Below, one piece after another: positions 25,545-34,359 of a DNA stretch of 64,000 nucleotides. Every line of letters starts with the position of its first letter. The stretch's first letter is position 1. Position numbers and translations under genes: made by a program. Under the pieces are notes generated by a model that worked only from the letters and a program-made list of their open reading frames with translations, made no database searches and was not told the origin of the DNA. The stretch is taken from the NCBI RefSeq assembly GCF_029360705.1, contig NZ_JARKMX010000001.1:372001-436000 (forward strand), written 5' to 3'. This stretch comes from Paraflavitalea pollutisoli. Lineage in GTDB: Bacteria > Bacteroidota > Bacteroidia > Chitinophagales > Chitinophagaceae.

Positions 25545-26984
25545 ATGCGGACGACAACCATATATTGTGCTGTAGTAATGCTCCTGTTGCTGGTAATGAA
25601 CCATCTCCAGGCACAACCACTTCCTTCCACCACCAACCGGCAAGAACCTGCTGTACCCAAGTTGCAGGAACCACGCAGTACGCCATTTTACATTGGTAAA
25701 GTGTACGTAGAAGGGAATAAGCGCACCAAGTCATACATCATTGAAAGAGAGCTACCCTTTAAAAGTGGGGATTCAATCTTTCTGCCCGAACTGGTGAAGG
25801 GATTCGAGATTTCCCGGCAGCAGTTGTTCAATACAGGACTGTTCAACGAAGTGATTGTTGCGCTCAAGTCGTTCCGCGGGTACGAGGTCGATATCATCAT
25901 CCAGGTAAAAGAACGCTGGTATTTTTTCCCGATTCCGTATTTGAAGCCGGTAGACAGGAATCTATCCGAATGGGCACGCCAGGGATATGGGCTGGATCGT
26001 GTCAACTACGGTCTAAAATTCACCCAGTATAATTTTTCCGGACGGAATGACAAGCTCCGCTTTTACCTGCTTACGGGATATACCAAACAGATCCAGTTTC
26101 AATATGAACAACCCTATGCTGACAAAAAACTGAAGCATGGCTTTGGGGTTGGTTTTTCCTACTCATTCAACAAGGAGATCAATTATGCGACAGTCAACAA
26201 CCAGCAGATGTTTACTGATTCGCTCACCGATGGCATCAAACGCTGGGAGGGAAGCCTTCAATACAATTACCGACCTGGCCTTCGAACGTTCCATACCGTG
26301 CGATTATCTGTCGCGCGTCAGGTGGTGGATAGCCAGCTGCTGGGCCTCAATCCAAAATATTTAACTGCCAGCAATAGCGCCGTTACCTATCCTGAGTTAT
26401 CTTATAATATACGCTACGTCAATGTTGACTATGTACATTTCCCCTTGACCGGATGGGTTGCAGAAGGGGGTATTCTCAGGCGTGGGATCGACAAACACAT
26501 GAACATGTGGCAGATCAATGGTAAGGCCAATAAAGGTTGGCGCGTGGCTAAAAAGACTTACTATGCCCTGCAGGGAGCGGCCGTGTTACGCTATCCGTTC
26601 GATCAGCCATACATCAATCACCGGATGTTTGGGTATGGCGATATGTTCCTGCGGGGATTGGAAAAATATGTGGTAGATGGCGTCGCTGCGGGAATGGTTC
26701 GCAACACCCTGCGGTATGAACTGTTCCGTTTTAATATCAATAACCCTTTGAGAACGCGTTCACACGACCAAATTCCTTTCCGCATCTATGCCCGGACGTT
26801 TGGTGACATGGGGTATTCATATAATAAAAACTTCACTGATAATTCTCTCACCAACCGGATGTTATATACTGGAGGGTTTGGTATGGACGTGGTGACCTTT
26901 TACGATATTATCCTACGTTTTGACTATAGCTTTAACCAAATGGGCCAAAGCGGCGTGTTCTTCCATGTCAAGAACGATTTTTGA
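25545..26984 (+). CDS. POTRA/surface-antigen family outer-membrane barrel (Omp85-like)
   Basis: 479 residues. A signal peptide (1-23) precedes a POTRA-like domain (about 48-120; YIGKVYVEGNKRTKSYIIERELPFKSGD) and a 16-strand-type barrel (about 150-479) with bacterial surface antigen (PF01103) features, such as RGLEKYVVDGV and a terminal Phe. With only one POTRA it differs from BamA, which has its own gene at 30185. It could be a TamA-like or patatin-linked barrel. A near-consensus TATCTTCG lies upstream (about 25478-25485). Confidence 0.82.
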   Translation: MRTTTIYCAVVMLLLLVMNHLQAQPLPSTTNRQEPAVPKLQEPRSTPFYIGKVYVEGNKRTKSYIIERELPFKSGDSIFLPELVKGFEISRQQLFNTGLFNEVIVALKSFRGYEVDIIIQVKERWYFFPIPYLKPVDRNLSEWARQGYGLDRVNYGLKFTQYNFSGRNDKLRFYLLTGYTKQIQFQYEQPYADKKLKHGFGVGFSYSFNKEINYATVNNQQMFTDSLTDGIKRWEGSLQYNYRPGLRTFHTVRLSVARQVVDSQLLGLNPKYLTASNSAVTYPELSYNIRYVNVDYVHFPLTGWVAEGGILRRGIDKHMNMWQINGKANKGWRVAKKTYYALQGAAVLRYPFDQPYINHRMFGYGDMFLRGLEKYVVDGVAAGMVRNTLRYELFRFNINNPLRTRSHDQIPFRIYARTFGDMGYSYNKNFTDNSLTNRMLYTGGFGMDVVTFYDIILRFDYSFNQMGQSGVFFHVKNDF

Positions 26985-27035
26985 TACCTGTTACCATCGT
27001 TCTCCCGGGCTGATATTCCTGTGTACCATATCCTG

Positions 27036-27043
27036 TATCTTTG
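27036..27043 (+). promoter_or_regulatory. -7 element (TATCTTTG) upstream of nadK
   Basis: TATCTTTG fits TAnnTTTG. The start would be expected near 27048-27050, inside the interlocked repeats at 27044-27079. No convincing -33 TTG is present. Confidence 0.45.
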
Positions 27044-27079
27044 AACCCGCACAGGAAAGCGGGTTATAGGGTTTCCTGT
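27044..27079 (+). promoter_or_regulatory. Interlocked inverted repeats in the nadK upstream region
   Basis: AACCCGC (27044-27050) pairs with GCGGGTT (27059-27065). The 8-nt loop, ACAGGAAA (27051-27058), pairs perfectly with TTTCCTGT (27072-27079). Together they form the topology of an H-type pseudoknot, or two mutually exclusive hairpins, about 30 nt before the ATG at 27110. Confidence 0.6.
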
Positions 27080-27109
27080 TAACCGTATTCTTAATGCTTG
27101 TTTTTTATT

Positions 27110-27988
27110 ATGAAAGTAGCTATATATAGTCGGGTTATTGACTACGATCAGAAAGGAGATGTTCAGCTATTGTTTGATGAACTGAGCCGGGAAAAGATGG
27201 AACTGGTGATCTACGAACCATTTTTTGAAACCATTCGTTCTTCTTTCCGGTTTCCAGATAAGATGTCTTTGTTTAAGGACTCGAATGACCTAACGAGTGA
27301 GATTGATTTTTTGATTAGTCTCGGTGGTGATGGTACCATGCTCGATACGGTTACATTGGTACGGAATAAAAATATTCCCGTACTGGGGATCAATTTTGGC
27401 AGGCTGGGATTCCTTGCCAGCATTGGCCGCACAGAATTGGCGGCTACCGTGCAGTCGCTCGTCACTCGGAATGTCATTATTGACAAGCGCTCGCTGATTC
27501 ACCTGGATGCCAATAAGCCGCTTTTTGGGGATATCCCATATGGATTGAACGAGTTTGCGATCCACAAAACAGATACCTCACCAATGATCAAGATCCACAC
27601 TTATCTCAATGGTGAGTTTTTAAATACCTACTGGGCAGATGGCCTGATTGTTGCCACCCCAACCGGGTCGACCGGTTACTCATTGAGTTGCAACGGACCA
27701 GTAGTATTTCCAGAGTCTGCCAGCTTTGTGATCACCCCGGTGGCTCCGCATAATCTTAATGTCAGACCGATCGTGGTAGGAGATGATAATATTATTTCAT
27801 TTGAAGTGGAAGGACGAACGGATCATTTTATTTGTGCGTTGGATTCACGCAAGGAGATCGTAGACAAAAAAGTACAGCTTGCCGTTCAACGCGAGGCATT
27901 TACATTCAGTCTGGTAAGGCTCAATGAGCGGAATTTTCTGCAAACGCTGCGTAATAAGCTGTCCTGGGGACTGGACACCCGGAATTAA
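27110..27988 (+). CDS. nadK: NAD kinase
   Basis: 292 residues from the ATG at 27110 (an upstream TTG adds four residues). It phosphorylates NAD to NADP in the cytoplasm, the only route to NADP. Motifs: SLGGDGTMLDTV (GGDG), NFGRLGFLA, LNEFAIHK, and VATPTGSTGYSLS. Full length for the PpnK family. It is the first gene of a conserved Bacteroidetes envelope cluster (DUF6089, uppS, bamA, ompH). The upstream region carries the interlocked repeats described separately, so regulation at the leader or start site is possible. Confidence 0.97.
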   Translation: MKVAIYSRVIDYDQKGDVQLLFDELSREKMELVIYEPFFETIRSSFRFPDKMSLFKDSNDLTSEIDFLISLGGDGTMLDTVTLVRNKNIPVLGINFGRLGFLASIGRTELAATVQSLVTRNVIIDKRSLIHLDANKPLFGDIPYGLNEFAIHKTDTSPMIKIHTYLNGEFLNTYWADGLIVATPTGSTGYSLSCNGPVVFPESASFVITPVAPHNLNVRPIVVGDDNIISFEVEGRTDHFICALDSRKEIVDKKVQLAVQREAFTFSLVRLNERNFLQTLRNKLSWGLDTRN

Positions 27989-28058
27989 CAAACCGTATAG
28001 AAAGAAAAAGGCCGTTTATTGCGTTAAACCCAAATACTTTAATCATTATATTGCGAGT

Positions 28059-28910
28059 ATGAACAAACTGGCTGTTGCATTACTGCTCCTCGTGGGGGTG
28101 TCATTGGCGAAAACCGCTGACGCACAATATGAGGCCATTCGGCAGGAAGGTGAATTTGGTATATCAGCCGGTGCGGCTCATTACTTCGGCGACCTCAACA
28201 CCCGGGGCAGGATCAATCGCCCTAAACTGGCGGTAGGGGCCTTTTTCCGCAAGCAATTTGGAAACTATATCGGTCTGAGGGTAAGCGCACACTTTGCTCA
28301 GCTGGGTTATTCTGATATTTACAACGATCAGAATGAGTACCAACGCAGGCGTAACCTTAGTTTCAACAGCAATATTTTCGAACTGGCGCTCCAAGGGGAC
28401 TTCAACTTCTTCAAGTTTGTACCCGGAGATCCGGATCACCGCTTTACACCCTATGTAACGTTGGGTGTAGGTGTATTTAGTTATGATCCTTATGCCTACC
28501 TCAATGGGCAGAAGGTGTTTTTGCGCCCGCTGGGAACAGAGGGCCAGGGGATGGTTGGATATGATAAGCCCTATAATAGTATGGCAATCTGTCTTCCACT
28601 GGGTGTAGGGGTAAAGTATGCATTATCCGATCGAATGAACATCGGCTTCGAAATCGTTCACCGCTTCACGAATACAGATTACCTCGATGATGTCAGTAAG
28701 ACCTATGTCGGCCTGGGTAAATTCCCTTTGATGCCGGATAATTCGCTTTCTCAGGCAGCCCTGTTGCAAGACAGATCCTACGAGTTGGGGGAACGAATTG
28801 GTACAGAAGGACGTCAACGTGGTTTTGCCAAGCAAAAAGACCAGTACATTTTTGCGGAGGTAACCCTTTCTTTCAACCTGACCTCTTATCGCTGTCCTAC
28901 AGCTTATTGA
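28059..28910 (+). CDS. DUF6089 family outer-membrane beta-barrel protein
   Basis: 283 residues from the ATG at 28059, which begins a signal peptide (1-22, ending ADAQ). The mature protein starts with EFGISAGAAHYFGDLNT and continues as alternating strands ending in FNLTSYRC, an eight- to ten-strand barrel in outline. The position between nadK and uppS identifies the DUF6089 family, regularly found there in Bacteroidetes. Its role is unknown; location next to bamA suggests envelope biogenesis. Confidence 0.85.
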   Translation: MNKLAVALLLLVGVSLAKTADAQYEAIRQEGEFGISAGAAHYFGDLNTRGRINRPKLAVGAFFRKQFGNYIGLRVSAHFAQLGYSDIYNDQNEYQRRRNLSFNSNIFELALQGDFNFFKFVPGDPDHRFTPYVTLGVGVFSYDPYAYLNGQKVFLRPLGTEGQGMVGYDKPYNSMAICLPLGVGVKYALSDRMNIGFEIVHRFTNTDYLDDVSKTYVGLGKFPLMPDNSLSQAALLQDRSYELGERIGTEGRQRGFAKQKDQYIFAEVTLSFNLTSYRCPTAY

Positions 28911-29312
28911 TTTTTTCAGAACGCTTTAGTTGGTTCCTTTTAAACTTGCCCCCATTGCCGGGTGTGCAGATTGGCTGATTCTGTCTGCCAAAGTACGCTT
29001 TGTGCCCAATTAAGCCACTGTTGGTTCATGAATGGGTAAACTATTGGCGGGTTGAGGCCCATAATCTTGTTAAAGTCGGCAGTATCAATGAATTGCCCGA
29101 CAGTTCACGTATTTATTCCGTCAGAATTGTAGAATAGGATTTAAGTTGACAGGTAAAACGGTCGAAGAAAACCTGTCGTGGCAGGGATGTAAACGAGGCT
29201 AGCAATTGTTTTCCAGCGAATAGCACCGGGATCTGACCTAATATTAAAAACTATCAAAAGTAGCTTCCCTCTTAATCTTTTTGTACCTTCGTGCACTTCA
29301 AAAAACAGGGTA
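28911..29312. other. 402-bp interval between DUF6089 gene and uppS
   Basis: It holds a minus-strand frame of 40 codons (28940-29062, start ATG) that reads W- and Q-rich protein-like sequence, described in the findings. A near-consensus promoter TACCTTCG lies at 29284-29291, just before uppS. Nothing else was recognised. Confidence 0.4.
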
Positions 29313-30074
29313 ATGCAGAGCCTTAAGGAGCAAATTAACTTGCAGCGGTTGCCCCGGCACATTGCCATCATCATGGATGGTAACGGACGTTGGGCGCAGG
29401 AAAAGGGGCAAGACCGCCTCTATGGCCATTTTCATGGCGTAGAGAGCGTACGCAACATTGTGGAAGGTTGTGCAGAGTTGGGGGTAGGTTACCTTACCCT
29501 GTATGCATTCTCCACTGAAAATTGGGACCGTCCCGAATATGAGGTAAGTGGCCTCATGGAGCTCCTGGTTGACACGATCCGCAAGGAAACGGAGACCCTT
29601 AATAAGAACAATATCAAGCTGCATGTCATCGGTGACATGAATATGCTGCCTGCATATGCGCAGAAGGAACTGAACGAATCGCTGGAGATCACCAGCCGCA
29701 ATACGGGCCTCAACCTTATTATGGCACTCAGCTACAGCAGTCGCTGGGAACTGGTCAATGCTGTTAAACTTATCGCGACGGATGTGAAGGCCGGAAAGAT
29801 CGATCCAGCTGCCATCACACAGGATACGCTTCAGAAATACCTTGTTACCAGCAATTTCCCGGATCCGGAGCTTATGATCCGCACCAGCGGTGAATACAGG
29901 ATCAGTAATTTCTTACTTTACCAATTGGCTTACGCCGAACTCTATTTCACCAATGTGCGCTGGCCTGATTTCCGCAAGGAAAACCTTTACGAGGCTATCC
30001 TCGACTTTCAAGCGAGGGAAAGGCGCTTTGGGAAAACAGGGGACCAAATACAGCAGGATGCCATCAGCCAATAA
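29313..30074 (+). CDS. uppS: Isoprenyl transferase (undecaprenyl diphosphate synthase)
   Basis: 253 residues. UppS condenses isopentenyl diphosphates onto farnesyl diphosphate to make the C55 lipid carrier for peptidoglycan and O-antigen. Motifs: AIIMDGNGRWAQ with catalytic Asp, GHFHGVESV, LTLYAFSTENWDRP and the terminal RTSGEYRISNFLLYQLAYAELYF. Full length. It precedes bamA by 110 nt, in the conserved envelope cluster. Confidence 0.97.
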   Translation: MQSLKEQINLQRLPRHIAIIMDGNGRWAQEKGQDRLYGHFHGVESVRNIVEGCAELGVGYLTLYAFSTENWDRPEYEVSGLMELLVDTIRKETETLNKNNIKLHVIGDMNMLPAYAQKELNESLEITSRNTGLNLIMALSYSSRWELVNAVKLIATDVKAGKIDPAAITQDTLQKYLVTSNFPDPELMIRTSGEYRISNFLLYQLAYAELYFTNVRWPDFRKENLYEAILDFQARERRFGKTGDQIQQDAISQ

Positions 30075-30129
30075 GTTGACAATAACCTACCTACAAAACA
30101 TACAGGCCGCATTTCTTTTAACAAACACT

Positions 30130-30163
30130 TTTAAGTTAATCTTACTTAAATCCCTTTAATTTG
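30130..30163 (+). promoter_or_regulatory. Inverted repeat and TAATTTG element before bamA
   Basis: TTTAAGT (30130-30136) and ACTTAAA (30144-30150) form a perfect 7-bp inverted repeat. It is followed at 30157-30163 by TAATTTG, a -7-like element with one spacer base fewer than consensus. The bamA ATG is at 30185. Possible promoter with operator. Confidence 0.35.
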
Positions 30164-30184
30164 CCCCAGCTTAAACAACCCGGA

Positions 30185-32917
30185 ATGCAGCGTACGTTTA
30201 CATTTTCTGCTATTTTACTGGCTTTGATGACCATTTTCGTGAGTTCAACATATGCCCAGGAAAAGACCGATACCATCCCTACCTCTATCGATCCGGAGCT
30301 GGAAGCACTTCCTCATGCTAAAACACCTAAAGAATATACCATTGCCGGGATTAAAGTAACCGGTACTAAAAGATACGATGAGCAACTGCTTATCTCTATC
30401 GCTGGTATCAACGTGGGCGATCATATTATGATTCCCGGCGGTGACCAGTTCAGTAAGGCGATCACGAATCTCTGGAATCAGCGTCTTTTCTCCAATGTAC
30501 AGATATATTTCACCCGCCTCGATGGCATGAACCTTTATATAGAGATCAATGTCACAGAACGTCCGGCATTATCTAAGTATTACTTCAAAGGTGTTCGAAA
30601 ATCAGAGGAAGAAGATTTACGCAACAAACTGAACCTGGTTGTAGGTAGGGTAGTAACTGAAAATACCAAGATCAGCGCCATTCAGCTGATCCAGAGTTAT
30701 TTTACGGAAAAGGGCTACCAGAGTGCTGCAGTTAATATTGACGAATCGCCCGATCCTGCGCTGCCTAATTCTGTCATTCTTACTTTTTATATCGAGAGAG
30801 GTCATAAAGTACGTATCGATAATATCCTGTTTGAGGGCAACGAAAGTGTTAATGACCTGAAGCTGAAGAAAAAGATGAAGGGCACCAAGGAGATGAGTAA
30901 ACTGACCTTGTTCCCATCTACTGATTCCGTCGATACGGCTGGTCAAAAACGCACCAGTTTCAAAGAGTATGTTGGTGACCTTGGATTCCTGTCAATGACC
31001 AAAACCAAGGATTTCCTGGATCCTTATTTCCGCTTCAAATTATTCAGTTCTGCGAAGTTCAATGAAAAGAAGTTCGAAGAAGATATGGAGAGTATCCTGT
31101 CCTATTATAATTCACTGGGTTTCCGGGATGCGACCATTGAGGCTAAACCTCAAACTTATAATAAGAAAGGTAACCTGCGCGTTGGCCTCAAGATTGACGA
31201 AGGTCATAAATATTATTTCGGCAACATTGCCTGGAAGGGTAATACCAAATACTCCGATTCCATTCTGAACTTCCTGATGGGAATTAAGAGAGGGGATACC
31301 TATAATCTTGAAATACTCAATAATAAATTGGGTAAGGCAGCTTCACCAGAAGGTGGTGACATTAGCAGCCTTTACCTCGATGACGGTTACCTGTTCTTCA
31401 AAGCAGATGCGGTTGAAACAGCCGTATATAATGATACGATCGATTTCGAGATTCGTATGATGGAAGGCCCTCAGGCAACCATCAAGAATATTACGATATC
31501 TGGTAACGAGAAGACAAAAGAGCACGTAATCCGCCGTGAGATCCGTACACTGCCTGGCGATAAATTTAGCCGTTCGGATCTCGTCCGTTCCAACCGTGAG
31601 ATCGCCCAGCTTGGATTCTTTAACCAGGAAAAGATTGGTATCAACCCGGTACCCAACCAGGAAGATGGTACAGTGGATATTCACTATACCCTGGAAGAAA
31701 AATCTTCCGATCAGCTCGAGCTTAGCGCAGGCTGGGGTGGTGGTATTGGTTTGACAGGGACACTCGGTGTGTCATTCAACAACTTCTCGATCAAGAATAT
31801 CTTCCGTAAACAAGCGTGGGATCCGTTACCAACAGGTGATGGGCAAAAGCTGAGCGTGCGTGTGCAGTCAAATGGGCGCGCTTACCAGTCATACAACTTC
31901 TCATTTACCGAACCATGGCTAGGTGGTAAGAAGCGTAACTCGCTTACAGTTGCATTATATAATAGTACATTCCGTACTGGTGGTATCGACTATAGCACTG
32001 GTAGATATTTCTTCAGCGATTCTAACCGGTTGAAAAACTTTGGTGCTACCATTTCTTTGGGCAAGCAGTTGAAATGGCCTGATGACTATTTCACACTGGT
32101 GTACTCGCTCAATTTTACCCAGTACAAACTGGAAAACTATCTGTTGTTTAGCAGAGACTTTACCAATGGCACATCAAACAACCTGAGCTTTAAGATTGCG
32201 CTCAACCGGAACTCAGCGGGCCCCAACCCGATGTTCCCGACCAGTGGTTCTAATTTCCTGGCCAGCCTCCAGCTGACACCACCATATTCATTATTTAATA
32301 AAAGTATTACTACAGAAGACAGTTACAAACTGCCTGAGTTTCATAAATGGCGTTTCAATGCCGAGTGGTTCATTCCGATCGGTAAACCCATGGGGGCCGA
32401 CAGAAGCCGTCAGTTCGTATTGCGTGCTGCTGCTAAATACGGCTTTATGGGCCGTTACAACAGCAAACTGGGTTATTCGCCATTCGAGCGCTTCCAGGTA
32501 GGGGATGCCGGTTTGGCCAATGGTAATATGATCCTGGGTTACGACATCATCGCTCACCGCGGATATCCCGTGTATGAGAACTCCGATCCCAAGATCAATC
32601 CTGATCAGCAGAACGCGAGTCAGTTCTTTACCATGTTCAACAAGTACACTCTTGAATTGCGGTATCCATTTACGACGAATCCTAATAGTACTATCTATGG
32701 TATGGCCTGGTTTGAGGCAGCCAACGGATGGTATGATTACAAAGATTATAATCCATTCCGCCTCCGTAGAAGTGCCGGTGTGGGTATGCGTTTCTTCCTG
32801 CCCATGTTTGGTTTGCTTGGCTTCGACTATGGTGTCGGATTCGATCGTCTGAAACCCAATGGCAAGCTGCGCGATGCTGCCCGCTTCACCTTCATGCTCG
32901 GATTCGAGCCGGAATAG
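30185..32917 (+). CDS. bamA: Outer membrane protein assembly factor BamA
   Basis: 910 residues from the ATG at 30185; a TTG at 30161 is a poorer start. A signal peptide (about 1-24, ending TYAQ) is followed by five POTRA domains (about 50-480; ITIAGIKVTGTKRY, HKVRIDNILFEGNE, ATIKNITISGNEKT). A 16-strand barrel (about 500-910) carries the conserved VRVQ and EPWLGG-type segments. BamA inserts beta-barrel proteins in the outer membrane. The longer linker before the third POTRA (TLFPSTDSVDTAGQ) is usual in Bacteroidetes. Two Skp-like chaperones follow. Confidence 0.97.
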   Translation: MQRTFTFSAILLALMTIFVSSTYAQEKTDTIPTSIDPELEALPHAKTPKEYTIAGIKVTGTKRYDEQLLISIAGINVGDHIMIPGGDQFSKAITNLWNQRLFSNVQIYFTRLDGMNLYIEINVTERPALSKYYFKGVRKSEEEDLRNKLNLVVGRVVTENTKISAIQLIQSYFTEKGYQSAAVNIDESPDPALPNSVILTFYIERGHKVRIDNILFEGNESVNDLKLKKKMKGTKEMSKLTLFPSTDSVDTAGQKRTSFKEYVGDLGFLSMTKTKDFLDPYFRFKLFSSAKFNEKKFEEDMESILSYYNSLGFRDATIEAKPQTYNKKGNLRVGLKIDEGHKYYFGNIAWKGNTKYSDSILNFLMGIKRGDTYNLEILNNKLGKAASPEGGDISSLYLDDGYLFFKADAVETAVYNDTIDFEIRMMEGPQATIKNITISGNEKTKEHVIRREIRTLPGDKFSRSDLVRSNREIAQLGFFNQEKIGINPVPNQEDGTVDIHYTLEEKSSDQLELSAGWGGGIGLTGTLGVSFNNFSIKNIFRKQAWDPLPTGDGQKLSVRVQSNGRAYQSYNFSFTEPWLGGKKRNSLTVALYNSTFRTGGIDYSTGRYFFSDSNRLKNFGATISLGKQLKWPDDYFTLVYSLNFTQYKLENYLLFSRDFTNGTSNNLSFKIALNRNSAGPNPMFPTSGSNFLASLQLTPPYSLFNKSITTEDSYKLPEFHKWRFNAEWFIPIGKPMGADRSRQFVLRAAAKYGFMGRYNSKLGYSPFERFQVGDAGLANGNMILGYDIIAHRGYPVYENSDPKINPDQQNASQFFTMFNKYTLELRYPFTTNPNSTIYGMAWFEAANGWYDYKDYNPFRLRRSAGVGMRFFLPMFGLLGFDYGVGFDRLKPNGKLRDAARFTFMLGFEPE

Positions 32918-33062
32918 GTGCGGTTCTGCCGCTGAGGGCGCATGGTTTTTTTGCGAATAACTGGATTATAAGGATATTTATAAGCCTGGTTATCTGTATG
33001 CTACTACAACAGATAGCCATATTCCCTTGTACTTTATTATCTTATTAGCTAAACAAAAGACT

Positions 33063-33575
33063 ATGAAAAAAATACTGCTCACCTGTTTTGCCCTGTTCCT
33101 GCTTGCCGGCGTTTCCGTAGCACAACGGTATGGCATCGTTGATACCAAGTATATTCTCGATAAGATGCCTGATTATAAAGAGGCACAAAAAAAGCTGGAT
33201 CAGTTCAGTGTTCAGTGGCAGAAGGAGATTGACGATAAGCAAGCAGCGCTGGACAAAATGTATAAGGATTTTGATGCTGAGCAGGTCATGCTGAGTGAAG
33301 AGTTGAAAAAGAAAAGGGAGGATGAGTTGTTTGTGCGGGAGAAGGAATTGCGCGACCTGCAACGTAAACGCTTTGGTTTTGAAGGTGATCTGTTCAAAAG
33401 ACGTCAGGAACTGATAAAACCCATACAGGACAAGGTTTACAACGCCATTCAGAAGATCGCGGTGAACCGTGCATTCGATTTTATTTTGGACAAAAGTGAG
33501 GGAATTACAGTTATCTTTGCGGACCCCAAACTTGACCGGAGCGAAGACGTTTTGAAGGAATTGGGTGTTAAATAA
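33063..33575 (+). CDS. OmpH/Skp family periplasmic chaperone (first copy)
   Basis: 170 residues from the ATG at 33063. A signal peptide (1-20, ending SVAQ) is followed by an OmpH (PF03938) coiled coil: RYGIVDTKYILDKMPDYKEAQ, a lysine/glutamate-rich alpha-helical middle (about 40-115), and a hydrophobic end. Skp-like chaperones hold unfolded barrel proteins in the periplasm before BamA. The second copy lies 127 nt downstream. Confidence 0.92.
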   Translation: MKKILLTCFALFLLAGVSVAQRYGIVDTKYILDKMPDYKEAQKKLDQFSVQWQKEIDDKQAALDKMYKDFDAEQVMLSEELKKKREDELFVREKELRDLQRKRFGFEGDLFKRRQELIKPIQDKVYNAIQKIAVNRAFDFILDKSEGITVIFADPKLDRSEDVLKELGVK

Positions 33576-33702
33576 ACGTGAAACCATTAGCCAGGGAACA
33601 ACCTCATATAGGCAATTTTCAACTTGAATTTAAAATAAAACCGAACACCTGAAGCAGCAAATCATAAGGCTTTGGGTGGCCTTAACAACAAAATTGAAAC
33701 GC

Positions 33703-34266
33703 ATGAAAAAGTTTTTTACAGGTATGTTGTTTGCCCTGGGCCTGATGGTGGCTGGTGAAGTAAACGCTCAGACCAAGATTGGCTATATCAGCTCACAGGA
33801 AGTGGTAAGCATTATGCCTGAGACGCGCAAGGCAGATTCTGCCCTGAACGATTTCCGTACCGCATTGGTTCAAAATGCGCAAGAGAAGCAAAACGCATTC
33901 TACGCAGCGATAGAGAAATTTAACAAGGATTCCGCTACCTTGTCTGAGGCAGTTAAAGCCGTAAAGAGGACTGAACTCACTAAAATGGGTCAGGAACTGG
34001 GTGGCGAAGAAGAGCGTATTCAACAACAGTTTCAACAAAGACAACAAGAGTTGATCCAGCCTATCAATAAAAAAGCTTACGAAGCTATCCAGGCTGTGGC
34101 TAAAGAAAACAGCTATGTATTTGTTTTCGAAAAAGAAGCCCTGCTGGTAGCTCCTCCTGCAGAAGACATTCTGCCACTGGTGGCTAAAAAACTCGGCGTT
34201 AAACTGCCCAGCCAAACGCAGCCTGCGGCAACGCCTGCCAAGCCTGCAACTGGTGGTAAGCCGTAA
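33703..34266 (+). CDS. OmpH/Skp family periplasmic chaperone (second copy)
   Basis: 187 residues from the ATG at 33703. Signal peptide 1-22 (ending VNAQ), then TKIGYISSQEVVSIMPETRKADSA and a coiled coil (about 45-135, ending QQFQQRQQELIQPINKKAYE). The C-terminus carries a Pro/Ala/Thr-rich tail (TQPAATPAKPATGG) absent from the first copy. Same chaperone role as the neighbour. Low pairwise identity by eye suggests an old duplication. A strong terminator follows. Confidence 0.92.
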   Translation: MKKFFTGMLFALGLMVAGEVNAQTKIGYISSQEVVSIMPETRKADSALNDFRTALVQNAQEKQNAFYAAIEKFNKDSATLSEAVKAVKRTELTKMGQELGGEEERIQQQFQQRQQELIQPINKKAYEAIQAVAKENSYVFVFEKEALLVAPPAEDILPLVAKKLGVKLPSQTQPAATPAKPATGGKP

Positions 34267-34285
34267 TGGATACAAACTATTTTTG

Positions 34286-34334
34286 CTCTGAGGGTTTGGT
34301 TAGGCTTATGCCTTTCCAGGCCCTCAGGCTTTTT
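34286..34334 (+). terminator. Terminator of the bamA-ompH cluster
   Basis: CTGAGGG (34288-34294) pairs with CCCTCAG (34321-34327); the stem extends through TTTGG/CCAGG, and the loop holds a second AGGC/GCCT stem. It ends in CTTTTT. Confidence 0.85.
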
Positions 34335-34348
34335 AAAGCATATATAGC

Positions 34349-34356
34349 TACATTTG
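34349..34356 (+). promoter_or_regulatory. -7 element (TACATTTG) abutting murI
   Basis: TACATTTG ends 3 nt before the murI ATG at 34360. If used, the transcript would be leaderless. No clear -33 TTG at 19-21 bp. Confidence 0.35.
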
Positions 34357-34359
34357 AAT

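Noticed and set aside
27044-27079. nadK leader as a preQ1 or known NAD riboswitch
   Set aside because: The topology is similar to small pseudoknot riboswitches, but the conserved loop sequences I know for these classes are missing.
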